A DNA stretch of 48,815 nucleotides from positions 73,693-122,507 of the forward strand of contig MNCI01000905.1 of assembly GCA_015680685.1 (NCBI GenBank), written 5' to 3'. The position numbers and the translations under genes are program-made. This document shows, in pieces, positions 1 to 9,910 of this stretch. The stretch comes from Gnetum montanum. Lineage: Eukaryota > Streptophyta > Gnetopsida > Gnetales > Gnetaceae. The notes below the pieces were generated by a model, which ran no database searches, was not told where the DNA came from, and saw only the letters and a list, made by a program, of their open reading frames with translations. The stretch's first letter is position 1. Every line of letters starts with the position of its first letter.

Positions 1-409
1 GCTTGGTGGTACCAAGCTAGCAATAGGACACACTCCTGTTGCTACTCTCTTCTCTAAGTCCTCTTCTTTCCCTCTTCTCCGTGGAGAACTACATGGCCCT
101 GATTCTACGGCGGTCGTAGATATGTAGGCAACCAAGACTGGATAGTTTTGGTGCGGTGCCATGCCACACCTTGTACCAGATTGTGAGGGATCTGGGGGTG
201 AGGCACCTTCCCTTGTAGATGCATTGTTTCTCCTTCCACCGATGTGGTCTACAAGGTTGTGTGTATACTTGTTTGCTTGGTTCTCTTCTACTTGCACTTG
301 TGAGATGCTTGCTTGTTTGAGGCGTATTCCCCAGGTCTTTCGCCCCAGATCTATTTGATCTTTGTGAATTCCTTGGGGTGCCGGGCAACGTCGGGGCAAC
401 GTTGTTACA
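1..409 (+). mobile_element. LTR-like fragment, probably Tat lineage (partial)
   Basis: Positions 87-105 read AACTACATGGCCCTGATTC and are followed by GATATGTAGGCAACC. This resembles the block shared by many plant Tat-type LTRs (AACTACGT..CCTGATTC..GATACGTAGGCA), here with CpG-type decay. The stretch ends near 409 in TTGTTACA, a plausible LTR terminus. No primer site follows, so it would be a 3' or solo LTR end. Open frames on both strands show no recognisable protein. Assignment rests on recalled similarity only. Confidence 0.3.
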
Positions 410-479
410 GAGAATGTGATTGCTAACCATCTCTCTTAGTTAAGATGGGGTAACAAAAAGGAGGAGAGTTCATTCTCTG

Positions 480-1870
480 ATCAATTTCTAGACAAACTCC
501 TCTTTACGGGAGCAAGAAATGATTAAGTGCCCATTGAAACAAAATGGTATGATGGAATCCTCACTTACCTTCTCATCCAAGAGATGCCACAAGGTTTAGA
601 CTTTAGGAAGAAATAATAATTTCTTCATTAGGCAAAGTACTTCATGGAAATCAATAGACACCTTTACAAGGTGTGCATCGATGGACTGGTTCATTGATGT
701 GCCCCTGATGCAAATCAACTACACTTTCTTCAACATGCTCATGAAGGCCCTTGTGGAGGCCACTATGCAAGGAGGTGCATGACTATAAAAATCCTAATGG
801 CAGGATGCTATTGACCTACAATATTTAGGGATGTCCATTGGTTTGTTCAATCTTGTGAGTGCTGTTAAAGAGATGGTGGGATTACTGTGCGTATGGAGGA
901 TCCTCAATAGAGGATTCAACCATTAGAGTCCTTTGACATATGAGGCATAGACTTCATGGGTTCCATCACACCCATGTCCAATGGAAAGGCATATATCATC
1001 GTAGCAATTGACTACTACACCAAATGGGCAGAGGTAGCAACCGTTACTGATTGTACATCATCTACTGCTGCTAGATTTGTACAATAACATGTTGTAAATA
1101 GGCTTGGGGTGCCACGCGTACTAATAATGGAACTCATTTTATAGGCACCACTTTTAGAAAGTTACTACAACACTTGGGGGTTGAACATAAATTAACAACA
1201 CCCTTTCATCCCCAAGCCAATGATCAAGTAGAGGTAACTAAGTGAGAGATTACAAAGATCCTAACAACGACCATAAACAAATATAGAAGAGAATGGAGTA
1301 CAAAACTCAATGATATCCTTTTGGCCTACTGATCAACATGAAAACTTCCTATTGGCTACTCTCCCTATGATCTAATGTACAGAGAACTTCCTATTGGCTA
1401 CTCTCCCTACGATCTAATGTACAGAGAACTTCCTATTGGCTACTCTCCCTACGATGTAATGTACAGAAAACTTCCAATGCTCTTGATTCAATCTGAGCTT
1501 CATACACTTCCAATAGCTTGTGATTTGAATCTTAACATGAGTTATCACAAAGAGAAAGATTAGTCAAGCTTAATGTGCTAGATGAGAACCAATTAGTGGC
1601 CCTATCTTTGAATGAAGTGCACAAGGTATTTAACAAGCAATGTCATGAACTAAGAATATAGAAAGTAAAACTTCAACTAGAAGATAAGGTTCTCTATTGG
1701 AATCCCACACATGTACCCTATAAAATGAAGTTCCAAATGTTGTGGGAGGGACCTTATATAATTGATCAAAACTTTTCCTCTAGGGCCATGCTAATCTACA
1801 AACCTGAGTGCCCAAATAAAAAGTAATTGATCAACATCCAACAAGCGAAACCTTTCCTAAAACCAAGATA
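480..1870 (+). pseudogene. Ty3/gypsy integrase with upstream connection region, decayed
   Basis: Read across frames, this encodes the pol connection region (WYDGILTYLLIQEMPQ), then an HHCC zinc finger (HAHEGPCGGHYA, later a CECC-like pair). The catalytic core follows (GIDFMGSITPM, IIVAIDYYTKWAEV, LGVEHKLTTPFHPQAN, NDQVEVT) and then the C-terminal domain (EDKVLYWNPTHVPYKMKF, MLWEGPYIIDQ). The first catalytic D and the glutamate are visible. The second D position reads NNGTHF, so the aspartate is lost, and a frameshift lies beside it. Many stop codons are in frame, several explained by CAA/CAG to TAA/TAG. RT and RNase H are not visible upstream. The block NDQVEVT is closely related to the minus-strand integrase at 46935-47415, so both come from the same lineage, probably Athila-like. 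Confidence 0.85.
1339..1464 (+). repeat. 42-bp tandem triplication inside integrase
   Basis: Three adjacent 42-bp units (1339-1380, 1381-1422, 1423-1464) differ by only a few bases. Each encodes 14 residues, RELPIGYSPYDLMY, which is the conserved SPY..VYG block near the end of the integrase core. The length is a multiple of three, so the frame is preserved across the repeats. This is a local duplication in an already decayed gene. Confidence 0.97.
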
Positions 1871-3458
1871 AGCTAGTTTAACTATCACCTCAATAGATGG
1901 ACAACCATGTTTAATTTTTTGAATCTCATCTTTCCAACTCAGTCATGGGGGAGATGGCCATCTGTGCTAACCATCGACATGGCTTCTCAGTTTTTCTACT
2001 TTTTGATTTTCACATTTTTAATTTTATAAGTTATTTATTTTACAAATTTTTGATTTTTAAATTTTTCTTTTCCATTTTACATCATTTTTTGTTTTGCACC
2101 ATCGTTAGTACATTTGAATCTTTCTTGGAAAATTTACACTTTCTTATATATTTTACTTTGTATGGTTTGACTGTGAATTTTCACTATTTTTGCTAATAAA
2201 AGTGCTTTATTGCCACAAGCCACAATGCCGCTACTGTTGTGTACTAATGATGGTTTGTGCTTAATGTTGTGATTGTCAATGTCTAGTTTCTAATTTTGAA
2301 TTCTGATGTCTGATGACTATGATATGGTTTATTTTTTATGGAACAAGCAGTGAGTCCACGTCATCTATCCATCCAATAAATTTTATGGTTTTCCTTGTTC
2401 TAGAAGTTTGAGGTTCCTTTCATTAAAGAAACTTTTAATCAATTGATGACCTTGGTAGTTTTTTGAATTGGGAAGGATTCAAAGGTTTGTATAAGGTGTG
2501 ACTTCAAGGAAACTCAATACTCTTTGTACTCTTCTACTTACTTGAGTGCTTGAGTGTCTTTTCATAGACTTCTTACCATTCCATTCCAACCACTAATAGG
2601 AAGTCAAATAAAGTATTTTCATGGTGTGGTTCCCATCCAAAAGAGAAACAAACATGATGGAAATTCAAAGCACATCCCTTAGACAAATAAATGGGCTACA
2701 AGCATTGGTTATGAGACTAGAAAGACATGTCACCCATGCATGAAGGTCCCCTCTAACTAAGGCCCTCTCTCACTTCGTACTTCTCTTTTTTTCTCTTTAT
2801 GGAATGGTGGTTGTTTTATGGGAGCACTCTTGTGTCTTGAGAGGGTGGATTAGTCTTGGAGTGATGATGCGAAGTCACTGAAAGAGGCTAGTTTTGGTTT
2901 GGACTAAGGATGAATCTTCTCAGGTCATTTTAAACATAAGCTCCACAAGGGACTTCTTATGACCTTAATTTAGGATTCCATTCCACCCTCTCCATCATCT
3001 ATCTATGCTACCACAACTCACCTCACTACTGGTTTCTATGTTATGCTCGATGTCTTAGTTTGATTTGTTGGAATTCTTAGATAGATTCTTCTAGGATGGT
3101 CCTTAACTTTTTATGATCGTTAAATCAATTGTGGGACCCATGGACCCCTTATTTGAGATTATGTAAGGGAAAAAAGGGCCTGTGCCTGCTATGGAAAGGA
3201 TCCACTTACATATCTCTTAGTTTGAATAATTAAGTCCCTTACTTTAGACATTGTTACAATCCTATCTTTCACATATTCCATTATGTATTTCACTTTGTGC
3301 TCCTTAAAACTTTCATTAAATTCATTCTTCAAATATTTTCTTAATTTTCTGAGCTTCAAAACCCTCTTCTACTCTTCTCATTATGTTCATGGCTTTTTGG
3401 GCTTCCATTTGATCCCAATTTCACTCAAAAATTCCTTGTATTTTAGAAGTTTGACCAA
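1871..3458. other. AT-rich non-coding stretch, unassigned
   Basis: No coding similarity is recognised on either strand. A purine run at 1945-1955 (ATGGGGGAGAT), just after the integrase C-terminus, is a candidate polypurine tract, so an LTR could begin near 1955. I could not find a matching LTR end. T-rich sequence dominates 1990-2200. The rest is featureless by eye. Confidence 0.4.
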
Positions 3459-3569
3459 GTCAATAGTGGTCAATAGCCACGTCAACTAAGCCTAGTTGAC
3501 ATACCCAACCTTGTTGGTTGGACCCAGTCAACTAGGCCCATACGATGCAACCCAAAAACTCTTTAAATA
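3459..3569 (+). promoter_or_regulatory. Internal promoter module of the old ORF2 element (GTCAAC boxes)
   Basis: GTCAAC (3481) and GTTGAC (3495) are 14 bp apart. GTCAAC recurs at 3527, followed 14 bp later by TACGAT (3541), then TTTAAATA near 3562. Further GTCAAT boxes lie at 3459 and 3469. GTCAAC and GTTGAC are the two single CpG-decay products of GTCGAC, the palindrome present in this element's own LTR at 20926. The stretch 3527-3546 aligns with LTR positions 20926-20945 (GTCGACTGGGCCCCATCGAT). The place, upstream of ORF2, matches the internal promoter of the younger array elements at 9361 and 15814. Confidence 0.5.
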
Positions 3570-4029
3570 TTGCTAAAACTTTATAATTTTTTGACATTTG
3601 CTTCATAACACGTGGGGAGTTTTTGCCATTTTTCAGAGCCCAAAACCTTCCAGAGCCCATAACTTGTCAACCATTTGTCCAACTCACTTCTTTCTTTGAT
3701 CCTACAACTATTAAAGGTAAGCTTGTTATTGTGGGGGCTGCAAACCTTAAGGTTTTCAATGAAAATTTTCAAAAATCTTTCTAACTTTTGTAAAGGTGAT
3801 AATAAATACAACAATATGAAACCATTAATTCTTGAGAGTTAACCCTTCCAACACCTTTTGGAATGACTTATTAACATTAAAATGCAAATAAAATAATGAT
3901 TAAAATTGATTACATCAACCATAATCACAACGTAGCCAAGTGTAACTATCCCAAGGAGAGAAGGAATTCCAAATTATTTCATGTTACAAAACAATTTCTA
4001 ACCCATAGTCATGTTGTGATTATAGATGG
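3570..4029 (+). other. Leader of the old ORF2 (non-coding)
   Basis: A T/A-rich leader lies between the internal promoter and ORF2. The segment around 3750-3790 (AATTTTCAAAAATCTTTCTAAC) resembles the leader at 9790-9810 of the array element (AATTTTGTAAAATTTTCTAAC), which supports the alignment of the two structures. ORF2 of the young copies starts right after a splice-acceptor-like TGATTGCAG. Here a similar ACTGCAG lies at 4044-4050. Confidence 0.35.
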
Positions 4030-6291
4030 TGCCATGACCAAAATGACTGCAGGAGGAAGGACCATCGCAACCAAGGGAGAAATAATGTAGGATTGGAAGG
4101 GGCCAATAGGAACAGCCTCGGGAACAACTAGAAGCAACCCATGCAATAGGACCTCTTTGTGAAGAGCCCAAAGTAGAATCTATTTGATAGATTTTTGAAG
4201 AAGAAGTTGAAACAAAAAAATAGCAACATGGGGAAGCACTAGGACCCATACCAAGGCTAGAAGTCATACTAACATAAGCTTGCCTTTATCCCATCAGGCC
4301 TCATGAAATCTAATGCTCAATTCTCCAGGAATTGAACTTCAGGCCATTTCTAGAACATGATCCAATCATCACTTCTAGTGGGAAGTGGTACATGGGAGAG
4401 ACGTAACTCTTCTGGAATAACAAAATGGTAGGCTCTACAATGAAGATCAAGGACATTTAGGTGTCCTACTTAGTCTATGTTATTGCACAAGTTCTGGGGT
4501 TGCCTAACACAAGAACATAATTGGTAGAGTTGTTGACACAAGCTGAACCTGAGGCCAAAAAGGAGTGGACCTAGTGATGTTACGGGGTTGACCATAAGGA
4601 ATTTGGCACACTCACATTGGCAAAACGTGTATACTTTAAGATAGTGACCTATCACCTCAATCTGACGATGAGGCCTAGCAAGATGACTACCTTTTCTACC
4701 TGAGCATGCACTACTCTAAGGGGGAGATTTCCAGTGAACCTTCCACAATTAATCTATTTAGAGATCAAGAAGTGCTTCAAAGAAAACTAATGTGGAAGGA
4801 AAACCTTACCTTTTCCATGCCTCATCCAAAAACTTTACAAAAGGGTAGGAATCATCTACTATGCAAATGACATGATTAGGCATGCTTCCATTGCCTTGTG
4901 GTCTGAAATGATGAAGGACAAGACACCTACCATGTCTAAGGAAGGGAAGTAGCAGCCACCACCTCCACCACCTACTTAAGAAATAACATTGGAAGCCTAT
5001 GCAGCCATTGAACACTTACATGAAATCCGAGAGTAGCTCTTACATGAGCAAGAGCAATGTGTAGGAATGAGTGGTGTGGACCCCATTTGTATATCAACCC
5101 ATGATGAGTCACCTTAATGAGGTGGCTTGGAAAATTAGCTAGATTGAAAGAGGTGGACTACTATTTTATGTCCAATGAATGTAGTTGCCCATGAAATTGA
5201 ATCCTAGTGCTCAATAGGTGACAATGTCTTTATCTTCTCAAAAATCTCTAGGAATGCTACCTCCTTTTTGGTGTAGTTGGAGGAGGACGAGGGGACACTA
5301 TATTAGTGATGTAGCACCAAAGGTAAGAGATCGCTACTAAAATTGTTGCTGACTAAATTGCAAAAGTGCTTAATGCACCTACGGCATCTGTACCGGATGT
5401 ATTTGCACTTTAAGATGTGTAGATGTCTGTAGGAATGATCAATGGAAAATTGAATGTAGCCCAGCATGAAGAGTTGCTCGATCGACTAGTGGGGATTGAG
5501 CAACAGATTCTGGAAATCTTTGATTTTCTAGACAACATTACTGTGATCTAGTTGAAGCTGCTAGAAGCAAAGGGCAAATGCATCATCTTGGAGGGGAAAC
5601 TTGAAATAGCTTAAGTACAAAACTAATGCTTGGTTGTAGAATTTGTTGAATTGCATGCTTGTTTTGTTGATCCTATCATAGTAACTAGAGATGAAGCTTT
5701 TCAGTAGCTTTAGGAATGATTAAAACAAACTAAGGAGGAAACCATGATGGCCATGTTCAACTAGTCCATAGCCGAAGCAAAAAGTTACTTAGTTTAGCAA
5801 GACTTGGTCTAGATGCATCAAGAAAATGAATCATTAACTACTGAAAACCATCAGCTACACAATGTTAATGCATAAAAACAATAAATGCAAGAATTCATTC
5901 ATCAATAATGGGAGTATCTTGCTAGGGTTAACACATAGTTAAGGAAATTGGTTGTGGAGAATCAAAATCTGTCTATAGAGGAAGTTTGAGCCTTATGCCA
6001 AAAATCTGCCATCGAGATTGCCACCTAGAAAAATGAGGCCATCAAATTTGAAAGAGTTAAAACTCACTATAGAGACCAAGTTGGCCTACAAAAGGATGTG
6101 AATGAGAAGCACATTCAAATGGTTGAGGCAAAAGTAAATGAGGTCCTCTAGTAACTCCAATAAGGAAGAGAGGTGTGGCAGCCCATCATCGATGGAATAG
6201 ATGCCTATAACAGAGTAGAGATCTGCCTAAAAGAGTTGCAGATTCAAGAAATGACAGAGTATATGAAACTAACCAATCTCTGCTATGCAAA
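4030..6291 (+). pseudogene. Old ORF2, 5' part, split by the retrotransposon array
   Basis: This is a diverged copy of the long non-pol ORF of the array element. Recognisable stretches are WYMGET..LFWNNK near 4390 (young copies: WYLGETYQFWHNK), the LLDRL..IEQQIL block near 5475 and the coiled coil up to 6290. The last block reads LQIQEMTEYMKLTNLCYANLV, against LQIQDLTEYMELANLWYANLV in the young copies. The frame breaks exactly at the CCTAG target duplication and resumes at 20145. Many stops and frameshifts show it is dead. No pol gene lies between it and its promoter at 3459. The exact start is uncertain. Confidence 0.72.
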
Positions 6292-6296
6292 CCTAG
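6292..6296. repeat. Target site duplication, left copy (CCTAG)
   Basis: CCTAG immediately precedes the first LTR (TGATGAATCATG) and recurs immediately after the third LTR at 20140-20144. Removing one copy plus the array rejoins the ORF2 reading frame of the host element (..YANLVM then LAAKW..). Five bases is the normal Ty3/gypsy duplication length. Confidence 0.92.
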
Positions 6297-7151
6297 TGAT
6301 GAATCATGTCTTGCTAGGCCCCGATATCAAATCCTCGATATTGAGTACGCGATATCACAGCTTGGGTAATGATATCGAATACACGATATCATGATTCCTG
6401 TGTAAGCCTATAAATACACATTTGGGTGCACAAGAATGGAGGGAGTCGGTAAGTGTAAGTGTAGAGTATTTTTGTCAATTTTCAATTCATTGCAATTCTT
6501 TTCCTAGTGCATGCCCACAATGTGATGATTGTAATTGTACGGAACCTTTCTTCGAGTGTGACGTACTTGGACATGCACATGATCAACAATAAAGATTAAG
6601 ATTACCCAATCATTGCAACATTCACTTAGTTTTTAATTGTTTAATTGTTATTTTTATTTATTATTTTCTTAGTTAATATTTCGTTACCATCATTTACTAT
6701 TCCTGTTTTTAAATGCGGAATGAGTACGACTTAATCATGAACATTGAAGTGTAACTACTTGATAACCCAGTAGCGTATTTAGGAGTGCTTAAGTAATGTG
6801 TGCTTGGTAATCCCAGAACATGAGGTATAAGATGCATACAGATAATTAAGGACAGATGCTCATCGCACTTAGGCTAGTTTAGATTTTGCTTCTCATCGCC
6901 TATTAGCTTACAACAAGTTTATTTTCCATTGTCTCTAGGAGTAGCACTAGTTTAGGATCACATCATTCACCTCACTTTGGACTAAACCATACGTGACTAA
7001 GTAAATACTAGTCCAAGTGGGAAGACAGCGAACTGTGATCAACGTGTAACTATCTAGATACCACAACTAGTTCATCTGCTGAGTTCGACCAAATCGTACG
7101 TGAACACTCATATTCATATGGTTGAGTGTAGGGGTACCTCACCACTCATCA
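6297..7151 (+). repeat. LTR 1 of the array (855 bp)
   Basis: Begins TGATGAATCATG after the CCTAG duplication and ends ACCACTCATCA. TGATGA and TCATCA form the terminal inverted repeat. It contains the hexamer lattice and TATA box at 6323-6416. The 3' part holds the runs CTTGGTAATCCCAG and CTCCTAGAGAC-type sequence shared by all LTRs of this superfamily. It looks closer to LTR 3 than to LTR 2 in the promoter region. Confidence 0.95.
6323..6416 (+). promoter_or_regulatory. LTR 1 promoter: phased GATATC boxes plus TATA
   Basis: GATATC or one-base variants start at 6323, 6337, 6351, 6371 and 6385, giving steps of 14, 14, 20 and 14 bp. TATAAATA starts at 6409, 24 bp after the last box. The same spacing occurs in LTR 2 and LTR 3. 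Transcription would start about 30 bp downstream. The boxes are palindromes, so a dimeric DNA-binding protein is a natural guess; none is known. Confidence 0.85.
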
Positions 7152-7152
7152 T

Positions 7153-7170
7153 TGGTGTCATTGCCAGGGA
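7153..7170 (+). other. Primer binding site, tRNA-Asp type, copy 1
   Basis: TGGTGTCATTGCCAGGGA follows the LTR after a single T. It matches 14 of 18 positions of TGGCGCCGTTGCCGGGGA, the complement of the plant tRNA-Asp 3' end used by Athila-type elements. Every mismatch is C to T or G to A, and three of the four are at CpG. Confidence 0.85.
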
Positions 7171-7285
7171 TGGTGCTAGTTATTAAGATTAGTTACATCA
7201 TCCAAGATAACTGTAACAGAGCCTTGATGATATACCTTTTAAAAAGAAAGTAATTGTAAATAAGTCACACATAAATTCTCAAACA

Positions 7286-8483
7286 ATGTCTCTCTCACAA
7301 AACTATGATAACGCAACAACTAGTAAGGGAATTCATTGGAGAACCAACAAATTATATGATGATGAAGACGAATTTTGGAGTACTCAATCTTATGCAAGGG
7401 TCTCCTATGTACATAAACAAAGACAACATTTTTCCAACTCACAAATTCATAGCCTACCTAGGGATGATGAACCCCTGCTGGCCACTAAGAGCCTAATGCA
7501 TATAAAAGAGGTTGTTTGAATATCCCATAGGCATTGTAAGGAAAGCCATCTACCCAGGCTTTATTTAAATTGCTTTTCCAAGTTTTTAGGAGGCTATGAT
7601 TTAGATCTACAACATCATTTACAAGCCTTCCATGATGCCTATGTATGGAACAATATTGATAATGAATGGAAAAAACTTAAGCTCTTTCCTATGACACTCA
7701 TTGGCCAAGCAAAAGTATGGTATAGGTCCTTAAGACCAAAATCAATTTGATGTTTATTGACAATGGTAGAACTCTTCAATGAAAGATATCAAACCTATGC
7801 AAGAGTGTTAGCCTTGAGAAGACAAATCCAAGAATGCAAACAGGGGCAACATGAACCCTTATACATGGCCTTAGAAAGATACTATTCATTGTTAAATAAT
7901 TGCCTAGGCCATGGATTCTCTGAGGAGAGGCTAATGTACCACATCATGGATGGGTTTCGTAATGAAACAAGGGAGACCCTAGGGATGTATGCCCAAGGTC
8001 AACTGTATGAGCTATGAACCCACCAATTCCAAGAGCTTCTTAAGTGGGTAGCAAAAAAAGAAGGAGAAATGGCTAAATGGGAGAATGTTGAAAGCTTTCA
8101 ATAGGACCGAAATCTCAAAATAGCAAAGGTCCATGATCATGAAGAGGAGAAATCAACTCACTTCAAGGAGGTGGAATCATCTTTTCCGATACTAGAATTG
8201 CTAGATGAAATTGAGGCAAAGATTAATAAGATGACAGAATGGATACATGAAAGATGTGAAGAATATGCCAACACTATTAGAGGTAGAACCATGACAAACC
8301 AAGAAATAGGACAAAACACCACTAGATAATCGGAAAGAAGGGTTGAAGAGTAATAAAGGCACTCAATAAAGAAACTCAATAGTGTTCTAGGGGTTCCACT
8401 AGAAAGACATGCACTGATGCCTAAAGGTTGTAGCTTCTTCGGTTCATTGTTGGAAAGGAGCAAGTGCCAAAGTCACTACAAAG

Positions 8484-8542
<59 letters not shown>

Positions 8543-8743
8543 NGAGAGAGAGAGAAGGAAAATATCAAGAAAAAATGTGTCATAAAGAAATTCCAAATCA
8601 CTCCTCCCTTGGACAAAACACTAAGTGATCGTACACCTTGTTGTCATGGTGCTCTTATGGTTGCCCATCATTGGATGAAACAATGCGATGTCACTGATTG
8701 GAGGAATGGACTTGATCTTAATTTTGGAGCGATGAGCCAATGA
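7286..8743 (+). pseudogene. Gag, array copy 1
   Basis: Starts at the ATG of MSLSQNYDNATTS, 115 bp after the primer site. The capsid-like Retrotrans_gag core is near 7590-7740 (GGYDLDLQHHLQAFHDAYVW, then KLKLFPMTLIGQAKVWYRSL). It continues as RYQTYARVLALRRQIQECKQ and RYYSLLNNCLGHGFSEERLM, ending after WMKQCDVTDWRNGLDLNFGA. A (GA)n run encodes alternating Arg and Glu near the C-terminus. No CCHC zinc knuckle is visible. Stops include TGA at 7517-7519 where copy 2 has CGA (14019-14021), a CpG C-to-T change, and TAG at 8103. Both copies are dead, but their stops differ, so the progenitor was intact. Gag would package the RNA; enzymes must come from another element. Confidence 0.85.
8488..8555 (+). 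repeat. (GA)n microsatellite in gag, copy 1
   Basis: About 68 bases of GA repeat with one ambiguous base at 8543, which may mark a collapsed or unresolved run length. The corresponding run in copy 2 (14993-15024) is only 32 bases. It codes for an Arg-Glu run. Confidence 0.97.
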
Positions 8744-9360
8744 AACATTAATCATGACCTACACTCAAGATTCATTATGCCCTCGGGTAGTTACCTCATG
8801 TTTTGATCTCTACAATCCCTTCTATAATTCGCCTCATCTCGTTGTTCATGAATTTTTGACTCGTGTCTTGTGTAACATCAAACTCATACCTCATCATAGT
8901 GGTATTTACATGTGTGTGTGTGTGTGTGTGTTTTGTTGCATTGGTATAGATTACATTTAACACTTTTAGTACCTATAGACATTTCTAGATGTGGTTACGT
9001 AAGGGCATGATAAGTAGAAACCTGCTTTGGGGAAAACCTACTTGGGTAAGTTTTGTAATTTGCACTCATTGCACATCATACTCACATCATTTTATACCCT
9101 CCAACTATCGCATTACTACAATAATCTTTCCCTTTATCATCATTTTAAATTCCAACATTCCTATGCACCACACCATTTCGTTTTTCCTCATCCTATTCAT
9201 AAATTTCATTGCCAGATTTCACTTCATTACACTTTTGGTGCCCTTAGGTCTCTTTGACATTACCCTAGACCTTTCAAATTAACCTTAAATCCTTCATTGT
9301 TAACCTTGGAAATTTGAAAATTCATTAATTTTACCAAATGCCCTATCTTCAAAAGGACAT
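8744..9360 (+). other. Spacer between gag and internal promoter, copy 1
   Basis: No pol similarity is present here, although protease to integrase would normally lie in this position. It contains a (TG)10 microsatellite at 8911-8930. The matching spacer in copy 2 is 15207-15813. Short open frames in both copies match no family I know. Confidence 0.7.
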
Positions 9361-9417
9361 GATATCGGGTTTGCGCTATCGGGTAGGCGATATCGCGTCT
9401 ATAAAAACTATATATAG
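9361..9417 (+). promoter_or_regulatory. Internal promoter of ORF2, copy 1 (three 14-bp boxes plus TATA)
   Basis: GATATC (9361), GCTATC (9375) and GATATC (9389) are exactly 14 bp apart, followed 11 bp later by TATAAAA (9400) and a second TATATATA run. The unit consensus is GATATCGGGTNNGC. The LTR promoter uses the same hexamer and step. The location between gag and ORF2 argues for a separate ORF2 transcript. Confidence 0.75.
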
Positions 9418-9910
9418 GGATCCTGCCACACACCTCAACATCATTTTCACTATTCATGCAAGGGGAGTTGTTGAAATTTTCTTTCGCAAATTCTAATGCT
9501 CTAAGCACCTATCACTCCAACTTCCATATCTTTCATTAATGCTTTGATTCGCATCTTATCAAACCTGTTTAAACCTGGAGTGTTTGACTTAGTCGTGGGG
9601 GAAGGGTATGCTTCAAGTTGTGCATAGTTTTTTCAGAATTCATCATTGCCCGAAGGATATCATAAAGGATAAATGGCCTTAAAAATGTTTAATAAATTAA
9701 TTTTATCTCTTCACCCAGACCATGAAAATTATTTTTTGAAGTCACCTAATCAAAATTGGGCCCAATATCAAAACGTTTAGGGGAAAATTTTGTAAAATTT
9801 TCTAACTCTAAATCACACTAGATAAGAAATGAATTTATTAAGGTAGGAAGGAAGGTATAAATCAAATTTTGTAAATAGCCTTACTAATAGATGGCTTCGT
9901 GTGATTGCAG
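9418..9910 (+). other. ORF2 leader, copy 1, with splice-acceptor-like end
   Basis: The leader ends TGTGATTGCAG directly before ATG 9911, and copy 2 ends the same way before ATG 16387. This is a good 3' splice site, suggesting the ORF2 mRNA leader contains an intron. I could not identify a donor conserved in both copies. Around 9580-9600 is TTAGTCGTGGGGGAAGG, reminiscent of the polypurine tract. Confidence 0.45.

Noticed and set aside
89-430. 113-codon minus-strand open frame near the left edge
   Set aside because: Composition (Arg/Pro/Ser-rich) and lack of any motif. The plus strand resembles an LTR, so this is a chance frame.
8417-8743. Arg-Glu repeat protein as a separate gene
   Set aside because: It is the C-terminal part of gag carrying a (GA)n microsatellite, with homologous flanks in copy 2.
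8989-9282. 97-codon frame MWLRKGMISRN.. and its copy at 15442-15735
   Set aside because: Conserved only because the two internal regions are duplicates. No family match, and an overlapping frame is equally open. Treated as spacer.
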